64,000 nucleotides of DNA, from NCBI RefSeq assembly GCF_029919115.1, contig NZ_CP123990.1, positions 5,420,501-5,484,500 of the forward strand, read 5' to 3'. The translations under genes and the position numbers were made by a program. Position 1 is the first letter of the stretch. The number at the start of each line of letters is the position of its first letter. The notes below the pieces were generated by a model. The model searched no databases. It was not told the origin of the DNA and saw only the letters and a list, made by a program, of their open reading frames with translations. The DNA is from Variovorax paradoxus (GTDB taxonomy: Bacteria > Pseudomonadota > Gammaproteobacteria > Burkholderiales > Burkholderiaceae_C). Positions 12,008-21,847 of the stretch are shown here, one piece after another.

Positions 12008-12775
12008 TTAACCGGCAAGATCGAAACAACACCCCGCGTAGTAAGGCTTGTCGCCGCCCTCTACAAAGGGCACTTCGATCGGCTTGCCTTCGTTGCGCCA
12101 CGCGTCGCGCCGCTTGTATCCGGCGCCTCTCAGTTCGGCCCACAACTCTTCGTCATGCTGGATGCGATAGGGGCACACCGCAAAGCCGATGCTGTTGAGT
12201 GTGTAGATGGTTCGCTCGGGGTGAACCGCGGTCGTGTTCAGCACGATGCGCTTGGGCTTTACCGCAAGCGACGCAATGATCTTGGAGATCTGTACGGGCA
12301 GGTACTGCAGGCTGCCCGACGCATACAGCACGTCGCAGCCGCTCGCATCTTCGTAGTTGGTGGTAAAGCTCAATTGCGCGGTTGCCTCGCGCCGCACGGC
12401 CAGCTCACGCCCGGTTTGCACCACGCCGGGAACATCGCAAACGGTCCAGCGCAGGTTGTCGGGATAAGGCATCACGCGTTTGAACGCGTAGTACTTGATG
12501 CCCACGTGCCCGCCCAGGTCGAACACGCGCGACATGCCCGCGTCGATGGATCTGGAGAGCCAGAAAAGGCCCGGGTAGTCATAGAAATAAATCTGGTGGC
12601 TGTAGATTTCCCAGGCTGCTTCGGCGTTGTCGTAGCCCACCGCCTTTGAAGGGGGTGCGCCTGCCTCGGCGGCGGCAAAGCTCTCGAACGAGCCCAGGAA
12701 AAGGTTCTCGTCCTGGTTGTCCAGAAACTTCTGCTCGTAGGCGCTGGGGGTCAGCGGCATCAGGCTTGAAAGCAT
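12008..12775 (-). CDS. Putative methyltransferase, TIGR04325-like family
   Basis: The 255-residue protein carries the SAM-binding beginnings of a class I methyltransferase fold: VFDLGGHVGIKYYAF (about residues 85-100), a WTVCDVPGVV segment and DVLYASGSLQYLP. This combination matches the TIGR04325 type, which usually sits in surface polysaccharide or lipopolysaccharide loci. It is 37 bp downstream of a second methyltransferase on the same strand, next to the NRPS/exopolysaccharide array. A role in decorating that product is therefore likely but inferred. The acceptor is unknown. Confidence 0.75.
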   Translation of the reverse strand: MLSSLMPLTPSAYEQKFLDNQDENLFLGSFESFAAAEAGAPPSKAVGYDNAEAAWEIYSHQIYFYDYPGLFWLSRSIDAGMSRVFDLGGHVGIKYYAFKRVMPYPDNLRWTVCDVPGVVQTGRELAVRREATAQLSFTTNYEDASGCDVLYASGSLQYLPVQISKIIASLAVKPKRIVLNTTAVHPERTIYTLNSIGFAVCPYRIQHDEELWAELRGAGYKRRDAWRNEGKPIEVPFVEGGDKPYYAGCCFDLAG

Positions 12776-12812
12776 GGGTCGGTCTCCTCTTTGTTGTTGT
12801 TGCAGGGCGGCT

Positions 12813-13700
12813 TTATTCCGCCGCCATCGTGGGCGCGTCGCCGCGCCGCTTGGCCACGCACATCAATGACAACGCACTGGTAGGCGCAGACGGCCGGCGG
12901 CCGGACAGCATATTGCCAAGCCGGTACTTCCATTGCGCCGGCCCCACGACGCCGTCGAGCGCCTCGGCGCCTATCTGATGGTTGTGCGGATAGACGTGAA
13001 CGTCAAACCCCAGAGGTTCCAGCGTGGCCTTGAAGAACTCCTTGGTGACTCCGTCGCCCGGCTGGTGATGAACCTCCGTTGCCAGGCCCCATGATTGCTG
13101 GCTGCCCGTCTTGTGAAAGCCGTGCCGAATTGCACGGTACACCCAGAGGCGCGCATCCCACATGAGCTTGGCAATGCCCTTGTAGTCCCACGCGGTGAGT
13201 TGCGGATCGTGGTCGGTCACCAGGAGGCCGTGCGGCTTTACGAGCCGGGCACCTTCGCGCAGCACAGCGGCCATGTCGTCGCAGTGGTGCAGCGACGCAT
13301 TGATGGCGACGATGTCGGCCACGTGCGAGCGAAATGGGGTGTAGGCCGCATCGGCGAGCACCGCCGTATAGCCCAGCTTTGCCGCCAGCTCCAGCGAACC
13401 GGGCGCTACATCCACGCCCACCAGGAGCCGGGGTTTTCCGCCTACGGTGGCAAAGATGTTTCCGGGGCCGCAGCCCAGGTCGATGACCACCTTGTCTGTC
13501 CAGTCGCCGGCAGCTGCGAGCCACCGGCTTCTGAAATGCGCATCGCGATGGCAAAAATCCAGGTATTCCTGGGCCCATTGCGGATTGCCAAAATAAGTGG
13601 CATTGGCGGTAATGGCAGCACTATTTCGGTGCAGTCCGGACTCATAGTAGACCCCGGATTGCTTCAATTTGGCATTTGGCAATAAGATGTCCCGGAACAT
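12813..13700 (-). CDS. Class I SAM-dependent methyltransferase
   Basis: This 295-residue protein has the canonical motif I VVIDLGCGPGNIFATVG and the later acidic VGVDVAPGSLELA of the Rossmann-type methyltransferase fold. IVAINASLHHCDD corresponds to motif IV. The start at 13700 is preferred because a GAAGGA ribosome site lies about eight bases upstream; the open frame extends to 13775. It heads a two-gene minus-strand unit that diverges from the NRPS/PKS operon across a 710-bp gap, and may act on the same product. Substrate is not predictable from sequence. Confidence 0.8.
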   Translation of the reverse strand: MFRDILLPNAKLKQSGVYYESGLHRNSAAITANATYFGNPQWAQEYLDFCHRDAHFRSRWLAAAGDWTDKVVIDLGCGPGNIFATVGGKPRLLVGVDVAPGSLELAAKLGYTAVLADAAYTPFRSHVADIVAINASLHHCDDMAAVLREGARLVKPHGLLVTDHDPQLTAWDYKGIAKLMWDARLWVYRAIRHGFHKTGSQQSWGLATEVHHQPGDGVTKEFFKATLEPLGFDVHVYPHNHQIGAEALDGVVGPAQWKYRLGNMLSGRRPSAPTSALSLMCVAKRRGDAPTMAAE

Positions 13701-13814
13701 TTGTAATCCTTCAAAAGTTGCGACAATCTTGAGACAAGTTATTGCGCGAGAATTACATGACTTCCGGGTTCGCAACCGAATTTTTTAATCTGGTTACAAA
13801 GTCGGATGATTAAT

Positions 13815-13836
13815 AACAGGGTCTCTTTACCCTGTT
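13815..13836. repeat. 8-bp perfect stem, AACAGGGT/ACCCTGTT
   Basis: AACAGGGT (13815-13822) and ACCCTGTT (13829-13836) form a perfect 8-bp stem with a six-base CTCTTT loop about 115 bp upstream of the methyltransferase start. No T-run follows on either strand, so an operator or a transcript leader hairpin is as likely as a terminator. Confidence 0.4.
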
Positions 13837-14222
13837 TATCCATACATCCTTAGTTCTCGATATTCAGCCGTCGCGTTCACGCCACTGACAGGTGCAGATT
13901 CCGCTCCTGAACCGGTGATCGGGGCCAAACCTTCGCGCGCACAGCCCTGGTGCAACGCCGGGCTTCCCTACTCCCCCTCTTGATTGCGCACCGCCAAGCC
14001 AGGCAGGCGCTTTGTCATGGTTGCGTCCGAGGGAAACGGGGCGATTGTCTCCCCTGAAAGGGGACGCACCGCTCATGCGCCAGTACGGCGGAATTTTTAC
14101 ATTGGTTCCCCCGCGATCGAGTCGCGGTGCCTGTTTTCACGCAGACGCGGTAGGCGAGTCCACCCTCGACAGCGAGTTACCTACTCGTTTCCGGTGATTA
14201 GCTACCCCGTTTGGGCGATATC

Positions 14223-14338
14223 AGGTAGTACGTCTATGTAACAACTGATTCTGGAGTGTAACTTGACCAACATTTGCCCCCACCGTCTGCGGCAAACACC
14301 CTAGGATTGCCCTCGAAATATGACCAAACGTACTACCT
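14223..14338. repeat. 11-bp inverted repeat AGGTAGTACGT upstream of NRPS/PKS
   Basis: AGGTAGTACGT (14223-14233) and ACGTACTACCT (14328-14338) are exact reverse complements, 94 bp apart. The second copy ends 72 bp before the ATG of the NRPS/PKS gene. Two half-sites at this distance would suit cooperative binding or looping by a regulator. The LuxR-type response regulator encoded inside the same array is an obvious but untested candidate. Confidence 0.4.
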
Positions 14339-14410
14339 CTTTTTACTTTTACTTAATGCATTTTTTCCGTATTCAATCTGCTGCCAAGTATTACCCATTC
14401 GAGCTATTCC

Positions 14411-17400
14411 ATGAAACGTCATTCGATTTTTTCGGAGCAATTAGAAGCCCCCCTGTTTTCTCTGGGCGACCTGTTTGTTTCACTGCCGGGTTCGGCAACG
14501 GCAGACCGAATTGGTGGCTCGGCGGCATTCGCGCCGAAAAATATGCGGTATTGGAGCCAGTGGGCCGGAGCCGCCGATCAATTGCCGGACACCCCATTTG
14601 CCGCAGCCTGGCTCCTGCTGCAAGCGCGCTGGCTCGACGCACGGCAGCCGGTTCTGCACGAAGCCTTGGCGAGCGGCCCTCAGGCGGCCGCAACGCAACC
14701 CACGCTTGCGCTGCCCTTCGATCCCGCGCAACCGGCAAGCGCATGGCTGGCCGCCCTTGACCAGCAGCGACGGCACGTAACCGACGCCACACAAGCGCAA
14801 CAAGAATCCGCGCCTGAGTCATCGCCGAGCTTTCTCTGGCTGCGCAGCGAACACACTGCAACCGCGGCCCAAGCCCCCCTCCGTTTCTGGCTCGACACCT
14901 CTGGCGAATCCCCTCGCCTTCACGCCGACGCCGCAGCAGGCCTTCTGGACGCCGCATCCCTCGATCGCTTGCTGGCGGCAATCGCCGATACTGCCGCCGA
15001 CCTGCTCTGCCGCCCCGAAGCACCAATCGGTGACATCCGCACCCTGACCGTGGCCGACCGCGAGCAGCAACTGCTTGACTGGAACACGACGCCCGCGCCC
15101 CTGAACTGCGAGCTCAACGTGGTGGAAACGTTCAGCCGCCAGGCCGCTGCCACACCAGACGCCCCCGCCCTTGCCGAGGGCGAAACGCAGATGAGCTACG
15201 GCGAGCTCGAACGCAGCTCCGACCAACTCGCCCGGCGCCTTCAGCACCTGGGTGTGCACGCCGGCGGCGCCGTCGGGCTGCTGCTCGACCGTTCGGCTGC
15301 GGCCGTGGTTGCGCAACTTGGCGTTCTGAAGGCGGGTGCGGCCTACGTTCCGGTGCCAACGGACTTTCCGGCCGAGCGCGTGGCCTACATGCTCCGCGAA
15401 GCGAACGCGCAGCTGACAATCGCCGCGCCCGCGCACTGCCACCTCGTTCCCGAATCGATGGCCGTGCTGGTGCAGGACGGCACCGAAGGCGATGTGCCCG
15501 CCTCGTGGGAGGCCCCAGCCATCGACGGCGAATCGGTGGCTTACGTGATGTACACCTCCGGCTCGACGGGCACACCGAAGGGCATCGAGATCTGCCATCG
15601 TGCAATTCTTCGCCTCGTGGTCGATGCCGCCTATGTCGAGCTGGCTCCCGGCCGCGCCATGCTGCATGCCGCACCGCTCGGCTTCGATGCATCCACACTC
15701 GAAGTCTGGGGGCCGCTGCTCAACGGCGGCTGCTGCGTCATTCACGACGAGCGCGTGCCCACGGGTGCAGGCCTCGCCCGCACCATTGCACGCCACGACG
15801 TCCACACGGCCTGGCTCACGGCGGCGCTGTTCAACGCGGTAATCGACGACAACCCGGCGCACCTTTCCGGCCTGCGGCACCTGCTTACGGGTGGCGAAGC
15901 GCTTTCGGTGCCGCACGTGCGCCGCGCGCTGGCCGCGCTTCCGCAACTCGCGTTGAGCAATGGCTACGGGCCTACCGAATGCACGACCTTCGCAGCCACG
16001 TACCGCATTCCGGCCGCGTTGCCCGCCGATGTTCGTTCGGTACCGCTCGGCCGGCCGATCAAGGACACGGTGCTGCGCGTGCTGAGCCCGAGCATGGCCT
16101 TGATGCCTGCGGGCCTGGTCGGCGAGCTGTGCATCGGCGGACACGGGCTGGCGCGCGGCTACCTCGGACAACCTGCGCTGACCGAAGAACGCTTCGTGCC
16201 CGACCCCTTCGGCGCGCCGGGCGAGCGCCTGTACCGCACGGGCGACCTTGCACGCTGGCTGCCCGACGGCACCCTCGAGTTCATCGGGCGCCGCGATGGG
16301 CAGGTCAAGATCCACGGGCACCGCATCGAAACCGGCGAGGTAGAGGCGGCCATCCTCACCCATCCGGCCGTCAAGAGCTGCGCCGTCGTCGCGCGGCCCG
16401 ATGCCGACGGGCAGCTGAGCCTTGTCGCCTACCTGGTCGCGCGTTCGCAAGAAAAGCTCTCGTGGGAGGCGTTGCGCGCACACCTCGCGGCCCGCCTGCC
16501 AACGGCCCTGCTGCCGTCCGCACAAGTCTGGCTCGAGCAGTTGCCTGTCACCGCCAATGGCAAGCTCGACCGCAAGGCCTTGCCTGAACCCGCCGGCGAG
16601 CGGCCCGACCTCTCCCAGCCTTTTGAAGAGGCGCGCAACGCCACCGAGCAGCGCGTGTGCGAAGCCTTTGCGCGCGCGCTGCGCATTGCGAAGGTGGGCC
16701 GCAACGACAACTTCTTCGACCTCGGCGGCGATTCGATGCGCGTGCTGCAGGTGCTGGCCGATCTGCAGCAAGGCAGCGCACAGCCGCTTTCCACCAACCT
16801 CTTCTTCCGGCATCCGACACCCGGCGCGATGGCCGCGCAGTTGCAACCGGCCGGCAATGCAGCGCTCGCTGCAACCGCCTGGCCGCGCACGCCGCAAGCA
16901 CCGTCCAACGCGCCAGACCTGCAGGATGCCGTGGCGCTCGTCGCCACCGCGGGCCGCTTTCCGGGCGCTGCGGATGTCGAACAGTTCTGGGACAACCTGG
17001 TTGCCGGCCGCGACACCATCAGCTTCTTCGACGATGAAACGCTCGATGCCGGCGTTTCGGAAGCCTTGCGCTCCGACCCGGCCTATGTGCGCGCCCGCGG
17101 CGTGATCGAAGGCATAGAGAACTTCGATGCGGCCTTCTTCGGCATCGGCCCGAAGGAAGCTGCGCTCATGGACCCGCAGCAGCGCGTGTTCCTCGAGATC
17201 TGCTGGGAGTGCCTGGAGCGCGCCGGCTATGTGCCCGACGCGGCCCCCGGCCCCGTGGGCGTGTATGCCGGCATGTACAACGCCAGCTACTTCCAGCGCC
17301 ACGTCAGCACGCGGCCCGACCTCATCGAAGCGGTGGGCGAATTCCAGGTGATGCTGGCCAACGAGAAGGACTACATCACCACGCGAGTGGCCAACCGGCT

Positions 17401-20400
17401 CAACCTCACGGGTCCGGCGGTGAGCGTGCACACAGCTTGCTCGACGTCGCTGGTGGCCGTGGCGCAGGCCTTTCATGCGCTGCGCACGGGCCAGTGCTAC
17501 ATGGCGCTGGCGGGCGGCGCGTCCGTTACCTGCCCCACGCGCAGCGGCTACCTCTACCAGGAAGGCTCGATGCTCTCGCCCGACGGCCGCACGCGCAGCT
17601 TCGATGCGCAGGCCCAGGGCACCGTGTTCAGCGACGGCGCCGCCGTGGTTCTGCTGAAGCGCCTGGCGGATGCGCAGGCAGACGGCGACACCATCTACGC
17701 GGTGCTGCGCAGCGCCGCGGTCAACAACGACGGCGGTGCCAAGGCGAGCTTTACCGCACCCAGCGTCGACGGCCAGGCCGCGGTGATCCGCGCCGCCTTG
17801 GCCGCAGCCAATGTAGAGGCGCGCAGCATTTCGTATGTGGAGGCGCACGGCACGGCCACGCCCATGGGCGACCCGATCGAGGTAGAGGCGCTGACCTGTG
17901 CCTATGGCGAGCACACCGATGCGCTGGGCTTCTGCGCGCTCGGCTCGCTCAAGAGCAACGTGGGCCACATGGTCACGGCCGCCGGCGCCGCCGGAATCAT
18001 CAAGGCGGCGCTCTCGCTGCACCATGAAGTGATTCCGCCGACAGCGCACTTCACCGCGCCGAATCCCTCCATCGATTTTTCACGCACGCCCTTCTACGTC
18101 ACGCCAAGCCTGCAGCCGTGGCCGCGTGCCGCCGAGCCGCGCCGCGCGGGCGTCAGCTCCTTCGGCGTGGGCGGCACCAACGCGCACGTCATCGTCGAAG
18201 AGGCGCCCCCGCGCCCCGCTTCGCCCGGCGCAATCGGTCCGCAAGTGCTGCCGCTCTCGGCCCGCTCGGAGTCCGCACTCGCGGTGGCTGCGGAACAGCT
18301 GGCTGCGCATCTCGATGCCACACCGGGGCTGCCGCTGGCCGATGTCGCCTACACGCTCGGCGTCGGCCGCAAGGCACACGCCTTCCGCCGCGCGGTGGTG
18401 GCCAGCGATGCGGCCGAAGCCGTTGCCGCGCTGCGCGGCAATGACGGCGCATGGCGCGTCAGCGGCCACATCGATGCGCGCGCGCCGCAACTGGTGCTGA
18501 TGTTCCCCGGCCAGGGCGCGCAGTACGCCGGGATGGGCAAGAACCTGCATGCGAACGACCCCGTCTTCGCTGCTGCCTTCGATGCATGCGTGAAGGCCTT
18601 CGGCAGCGCGCTCGACTTCGATTTGCGCGAGCGCATGTTCGAAGGCCAGGCCGATGCGCTGTCGCCCACCGCCGTGACGCAGCCCGCCATGTTTGCGCTG
18701 GAGTACGCGCTGGCACGCAGGCTCCTCTCGCTGGGTGCACGGCCGCATGCGCTCATCGGCCACAGCGTGGGCGAGTTCGTGGCCGCGGTGCTGGCGGGCG
18801 TGATGCGGCTCGAAGACGCCGCACGGCTTGTTGCCCGCCGCGGCGCGCTCATGCAGGCCCAGCCCGCGGGGGCAATGCTGTCGGTGCGCCTGGGTGCCGA
18901 ACAGCTCACGGCCCGGCTCGGCGCTTCGCTCTCGCTGGCCGCAGACAACGGCCCGACAGCTTGCGTGGCCGCCGGCCCCTTCGAGGCGATTGCGGCGCTG
19001 CAAGCCTCGCTGCAGGAAGAAGACATTCCGAGCCGTCCGCTGCAGACATCGCACGCATTCCACAGCGCAATGATGGATGCGGCCGTCGCACCCTTCGAAG
19101 CGCTGGTCAGTGAAGTGGCACTGCATCCGCCGGCGATTCCGATCTATTCGACGCTCACCGGCCGCCTGCTCGAAGACGCCGAAGCCACCAGCGCCAGCTA
19201 TTGGGCCCGCCACCTGCGCGGCACCGTGCACTTTTCGCCCGCCGTGCGCAACGCCATGGAGCAGACGGTGCGGCCGCTCTTCGTCGAGGTCGGCCCCCGC
19301 AACGCATTGACCACGCTGGTGCGCCAGCACGGCGCCGCCGAAGCGATGCCGCTGCTGCATGGCGAGCCGGCCGACGAGGCCCGCACCCTGCGCCTGGCGC
19401 TGGCGCGCCTTTGGACATGCGGCGCCGACGTGGAGTTGTCGCGGCTTGCCGTGCGCACCGGTGCGCAGCGGGTTCGCCTGCCCACCTACCCGTTCGAGCG
19501 CAAGCGTTTCTGGGTCGACATCGCGGCCCCCGCGGCGAAGCCGGCCACCTTGCCGGAAGCCGCGCCGCCCGTGCCCGCCCTTTTCGTACCACCCCCCGTT
19601 TTGGAGACGACCGTGACAGTTGCTGCAGCGCCCCCGCTACCTGTTTCTTCCACATCTGCTTCGTCAGACGCCTCGCTGGACGCGCGGTTGCGGTCCTTGT
19701 TCGAGGACATCTCCGGGATCGACATGGCCCAGGCAGAGGGGCACGCCGCCTTCAGCGAGCTCGGGCTGGATTCGCTCACGCTGACCCAGGTTGCCACGCA
19801 GATCAAGAAACGCTTCAAGGTGAACCTGAGCTTTCGCCAGCTCATGGAGAACTACCGCAGCCTGGACGCGCTCTGCGCGTTCCTGCGGGAGAGCCTGCCG
19901 CCCGAGCCCGTTGCCGTGGCCGTGGCGGCACCCGTCGCAGCCGCTGCAGTTCCGGCGGCCGTTTCCGCGCCTGTGCAAACGGCGGCCATCGCATCGACGG
20001 CTGTGCACATGCAGCCTGCGTTCACCCCGCTCCAAGACGGCGGAATTGGCGCCACGCCGCTTGTACAACTTGTTACGCAGCAAATGGAACTGATGCGCCA
20101 ACAGCTCGCGCTGCTCTCGGGCGCGGGGGCAGACCTGTCTGCCGGCACCGCGTCGCAGCCAATGCAACAGGTCCAGCCGGCACTGCAGGCAACCACCGTG
20201 CAGCCAGCTCGGTTGGCGCAGGCGCTGCCGGCGTCTGCAGCCCCAGTAGCCAATACGGAAGAGCCCGCCGCATCCAAGGAGCCGATGCGCTACGACGTGA
20301 CGAAGGCTTTCGGCGCCATTGCGCGCATCCACACGCAGCGCACCGCCGAGCCGAGCGGCCGCCAGAAGGCGCGGCTCGCAACCTTCATGCGCCGCTATGT

Positions 20401-21847
20401 GGAGCGCACGCAAAAGAGCAAGCAGTTCACCGAAGCGAACCGCCCGCACATGGCCGACCCGCGTGTGGTCAACGGCTTCCGCCCGATCACGAAAGAGATC
20501 ACCTACCAGATCGTCATCGAGCGCTCCAAGGGCTCCAAGCTCTGGGACCTGGACGGCAACGAATATGTCGATGCGCTGAACGGCTTCGGAATGAACATGT
20601 TCGGCTGGCAGCCCGACTTCGTGCAGGAAGCCGTGCGCCGCCAGCTCGACGAAGGCTACGAGATCGGTCCGCAGCACCCGCTGGCCGCCGACGTCACGGC
20701 GCTCATCTGCGAACTCACGGGCAGCGACCGCGCAGCGCTTTGCAATACCGGCTCGGAGGCCGTGATGGCGGCGCTGCGCATCGCGCGCACCGTTACCGGC
20801 CGCAGCACCGTGGTGGTGTTTACCGGTTCGTACCACGGCACATTCGACGAAGTGCTGGTTCGCGCCGGCAAGGGCGGCAAGGGCCTCTCGGCCGCGCCAG
20901 GCGTGATGAGCGGCATGTTCGGCGACATCCGCGTGCTGGACTACGGCACCCCCGAGGCGCTGGCCTTCATTCGCGAGAACGCCGAAGACCTTGCCGCCGT
21001 GCTGGCCGAGCCGGTGCAAAGCCGCCGGCCCGATTTCCAGCCGCGCGAGTTCCTGGAAGAAGTGCGTGCCATTACCGCGCAAAGCGGCAGCTGCCTGATC
21101 TTCGACGAGGTCATCACCGGCTTTCGCGTGGGGCTGGGCGGCGCGCAGGAACTGTTCAACGTGCGCGCCGACCTTGCCACCTACGGCAAGGTGATCGGCG
21201 GCGGCTTTCCCGTCGGGGTGATCGCCGGCAAGCGCGAGTTCATGGACGCACTCGACGGCGGCGCCTGGCAGTACGGCGACGACTCGATTCCCGGCGTGGG
21301 CGTGACGTACTTTGCCGGCACCTTCGTGCGGCACCCGCTCGCGCTGGCCGCGGCCAAGGCATCGCTCACCTATCTGAAAGAAGCTGGGCCCGCACTGCAG
21401 ATCGGCCTCAGCACCAGCACCGGCACCATGGCCGAGGAGCTCACTGCCTGGTGCGCCGAGGTGGGCGCGCCCATCGCCATCAGGCACTTCGCTTCGCTCT
21501 GGCGCGTGAGCTGGCTCGAAGACCATCCGCTGCAAGACCTGCTGTTCGCAATGATGCGCAGCCGCGGCGTGCACATCCTGGACAACTTTCCGTGCTTCCT
21601 CACGAGCGCGCACAGCGCCGAGGACATCGAGACCATCCAGCGCGCCTTCAAGGAGTCGGTCGCCGAGATGCAGGAATCCGGATTCCTGCCCCGCCGCGCC
21701 ACCGTCATCACCGGCTTCGACTACCGCAAGGCCCAGGAAGAAGACGGCTCCGTTCTCGCCCGGGACATCGACGGCCAGCCCTTCTGGTACGTGCCGGACA
21801 CCACCTCTTCTCCCAGCCATCTGATCAATGGAAAGGCCACAGCATGA
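14411..21847 (+). CDS. Hybrid NRPS/PKS: (C-remnant)-A-PCP-KS-AT-ACP-aminotransferase
   Basis: This 2478-residue megasynthase comprises, in order: an N-terminal stretch of about 230 residues like the back end of a condensation domain, without HHxxxDG; an adenylation domain (TSGSTG near 382); carrier protein Ser775 (GGDSM); ketosynthase about 839-1265 with Cys1010 in TACSTS; acyltransferase with Ser1452 in GHSVG and a HAFH motif typical of malonyl selection; carrier Ser1788 (GLDSL); and a class III PLP aminotransferase from about 1965 with Lys2260 in YGKVIGGG. By eye the adenylation pocket reads DALWLGGTFK, close to valine-type codes. There is no ketoreductase, so the beta-keto group would be transaminated, as in iturin-type synthetases. 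The stop overlaps the next gene's ATG. Confidence 0.95.
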   Translation: MKRHSIFSEQLEAPLFSLGDLFVSLPGSATADRIGGSAAFAPKNMRYWSQWAGAADQLPDTPFAAAWLLLQARWLDARQPVLHEALASGPQAAATQPTLALPFDPAQPASAWLAALDQQRRHVTDATQAQQESAPESSPSFLWLRSEHTATAAQAPLRFWLDTSGESPRLHADAAAGLLDAASLDRLLAAIADTAADLLCRPEAPIGDIRTLTVADREQQLLDWNTTPAPLNCELNVVETFSRQAAATPDAPALAEGETQMSYGELERSSDQLARRLQHLGVHAGGAVGLLLDRSAAAVVAQLGVLKAGAAYVPVPTDFPAERVAYMLREANAQLTIAAPAHCHLVPESMAVLVQDGTEGDVPASWEAPAIDGESVAYVMYTSGSTGTPKGIEICHRAILRLVVDAAYVELAPGRAMLHAAPLGFDASTLEVWGPLLNGGCCVIHDERVPTGAGLARTIARHDVHTAWLTAALFNAVIDDNPAHLSGLRHLLTGGEALSVPHVRRALAALPQLALSNGYGPTECTTFAATYRIPAALPADVRSVPLGRPIKDTVLRVLSPSMALMPAGLVGELCIGGHGLARGYLGQPALTEERFVPDPFGAPGERLYRTGDLARWLPDGTLEFIGRRDGQVKIHGHRIETGEVEAAILTHPAVKSCAVVARPDADGQLSLVAYLVARSQEKLSWEALRAHLAARLPTALLPSAQVWLEQLPVTANGKLDRKALPEPAGERPDLSQPFEEARNATEQRVCEAFARALRIAKVGRNDNFFDLGGDSMRVLQVLADLQQGSAQPLSTNLFFRHPTPGAMAAQLQPAGNAALAATAWPRTPQAPSNAPDLQDAVALVATAGRFPGAADVEQFWDNLVAGRDTISFFDDETLDAGVSEALRSDPAYVRARGVIEGIENFDAAFFGIGPKEAALMDPQQRVFLEICWECLERAGYVPDAAPGPVGVYAGMYNASYFQRHVSTRPDLIEAVGEFQVMLANEKDYITTRVANRLNLTGPAVSVHTACSTSLVAVAQAFHALRTGQCYMALAGGASVTCPTRSGYLYQEGSMLSPDGRTRSFDAQAQGTVFSDGAAVVLLKRLADAQADGDTIYAVLRSAAVNNDGGAKASFTAPSVDGQAAVIRAALAAANVEARSISYVEAHGTATPMGDPIEVEALTCAYGEHTDALGFCALGSLKSNVGHMVTAAGAAGIIKAALSLHHEVIPPTAHFTAPNPSIDFSRTPFYVTPSLQPWPRAAEPRRAGVSSFGVGGTNAHVIVEEAPPRPASPGAIGPQVLPLSARSESALAVAAEQLAAHLDATPGLPLADVAYTLGVGRKAHAFRRAVVASDAAEAVAALRGNDGAWRVSGHIDARAPQLVLMFPGQGAQYAGMGKNLHANDPVFAAAFDACVKAFGSALDFDLRERMFEGQADALSPTAVTQPAMFALEYALARRLLSLGARPHALIGHSVGEFVAAVLAGVMRLEDAARLVARRGALMQAQPAGAMLSVRLGAEQLTARLGASLSLAADNGPTACVAAGPFEAIAALQASLQEEDIPSRPLQTSHAFHSAMMDAAVAPFEALVSEVALHPPAIPIYSTLTGRLLEDAEATSASYWARHLRGTVHFSPAVRNAMEQTVRPLFVEVGPRNALTTLVRQHGAAEAMPLLHGEPADEARTLRLALARLWTCGADVELSRLAVRTGAQRVRLPTYPFERKRFWVDIAAPAAKPATLPEAAPPVPALFVPPPVLETTVTVAAAPPLPVSSTSASSDASLDARLRSLFEDISGIDMAQAEGHAAFSELGLDSLTLTQVATQIKKRFKVNLSFRQLMENYRSLDALCAFLRESLPPEPVAVAVAAPVAAAAVPAAVSAPVQTAAIASTAVHMQPAFTPLQDGGIGATPLVQLVTQQMELMRQQLALLSGAGADLSAGTASQPMQQVQPALQATTVQPARLAQALPASAAPVANTEEPAASKEPMRYDVTKAFGAIARIHTQRTAEPSGRQKARLATFMRRYVERTQKSKQFTEANRPHMADPRVVNGFRPITKEITYQIVIERSKGSKLWDLDGNEYVDALNGFGMNMFGWQPDFVQEAVRRQLDEGYEIGPQHPLAADVTALICELTGSDRAALCNTGSEAVMAALRIARTVTGRSTVVVFTGSYHGTFDEVLVRAGKGGKGLSAAPGVMSGMFGDIRVLDYGTPEALAFIRENAEDLAAVLAEPVQSRRPDFQPREFLEEVRAITAQSGSCLIFDEVITGFRVGLGGAQELFNVRADLATYGKVIGGGFPVGVIAGKREFMDALDGGAWQYGDDSIPGVGVTYFAGTFVRHPLALAAAKASLTYLKEAGPALQIGLSTSTGTMAEELTAWCAEVGAPIAIRHFASLWRVSWLEDHPLQDLLFAMMRSRGVHILDNFPCFLTSAHSAEDIETIQRAFKESVAEMQESGFLPRRATVITGFDYRKAQEEDGSVLARDIDGQPFWYVPDTTSSPSHLINGKATA

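Larger units (their letters stand above)
13701..14410. promoter_or_regulatory. 710-bp divergent control region before the NRPS/EPS array
   Basis: No credible gene lies here. The last 200 bp are distinctly AT-richer than the flanking coding sequence, as expected of a promoter zone. Two perfect inverted repeats are visible and listed separately (13815-13836 and 14223-14338). TTGACC at 14263-14268 resembles a -35 hexamer, but no matching -10 is convincing. The region must drive both the methyltransferase pair and the 29.6-kb array. The ribosome site before the ATG at 14411 is weak. Confidence 0.5.
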
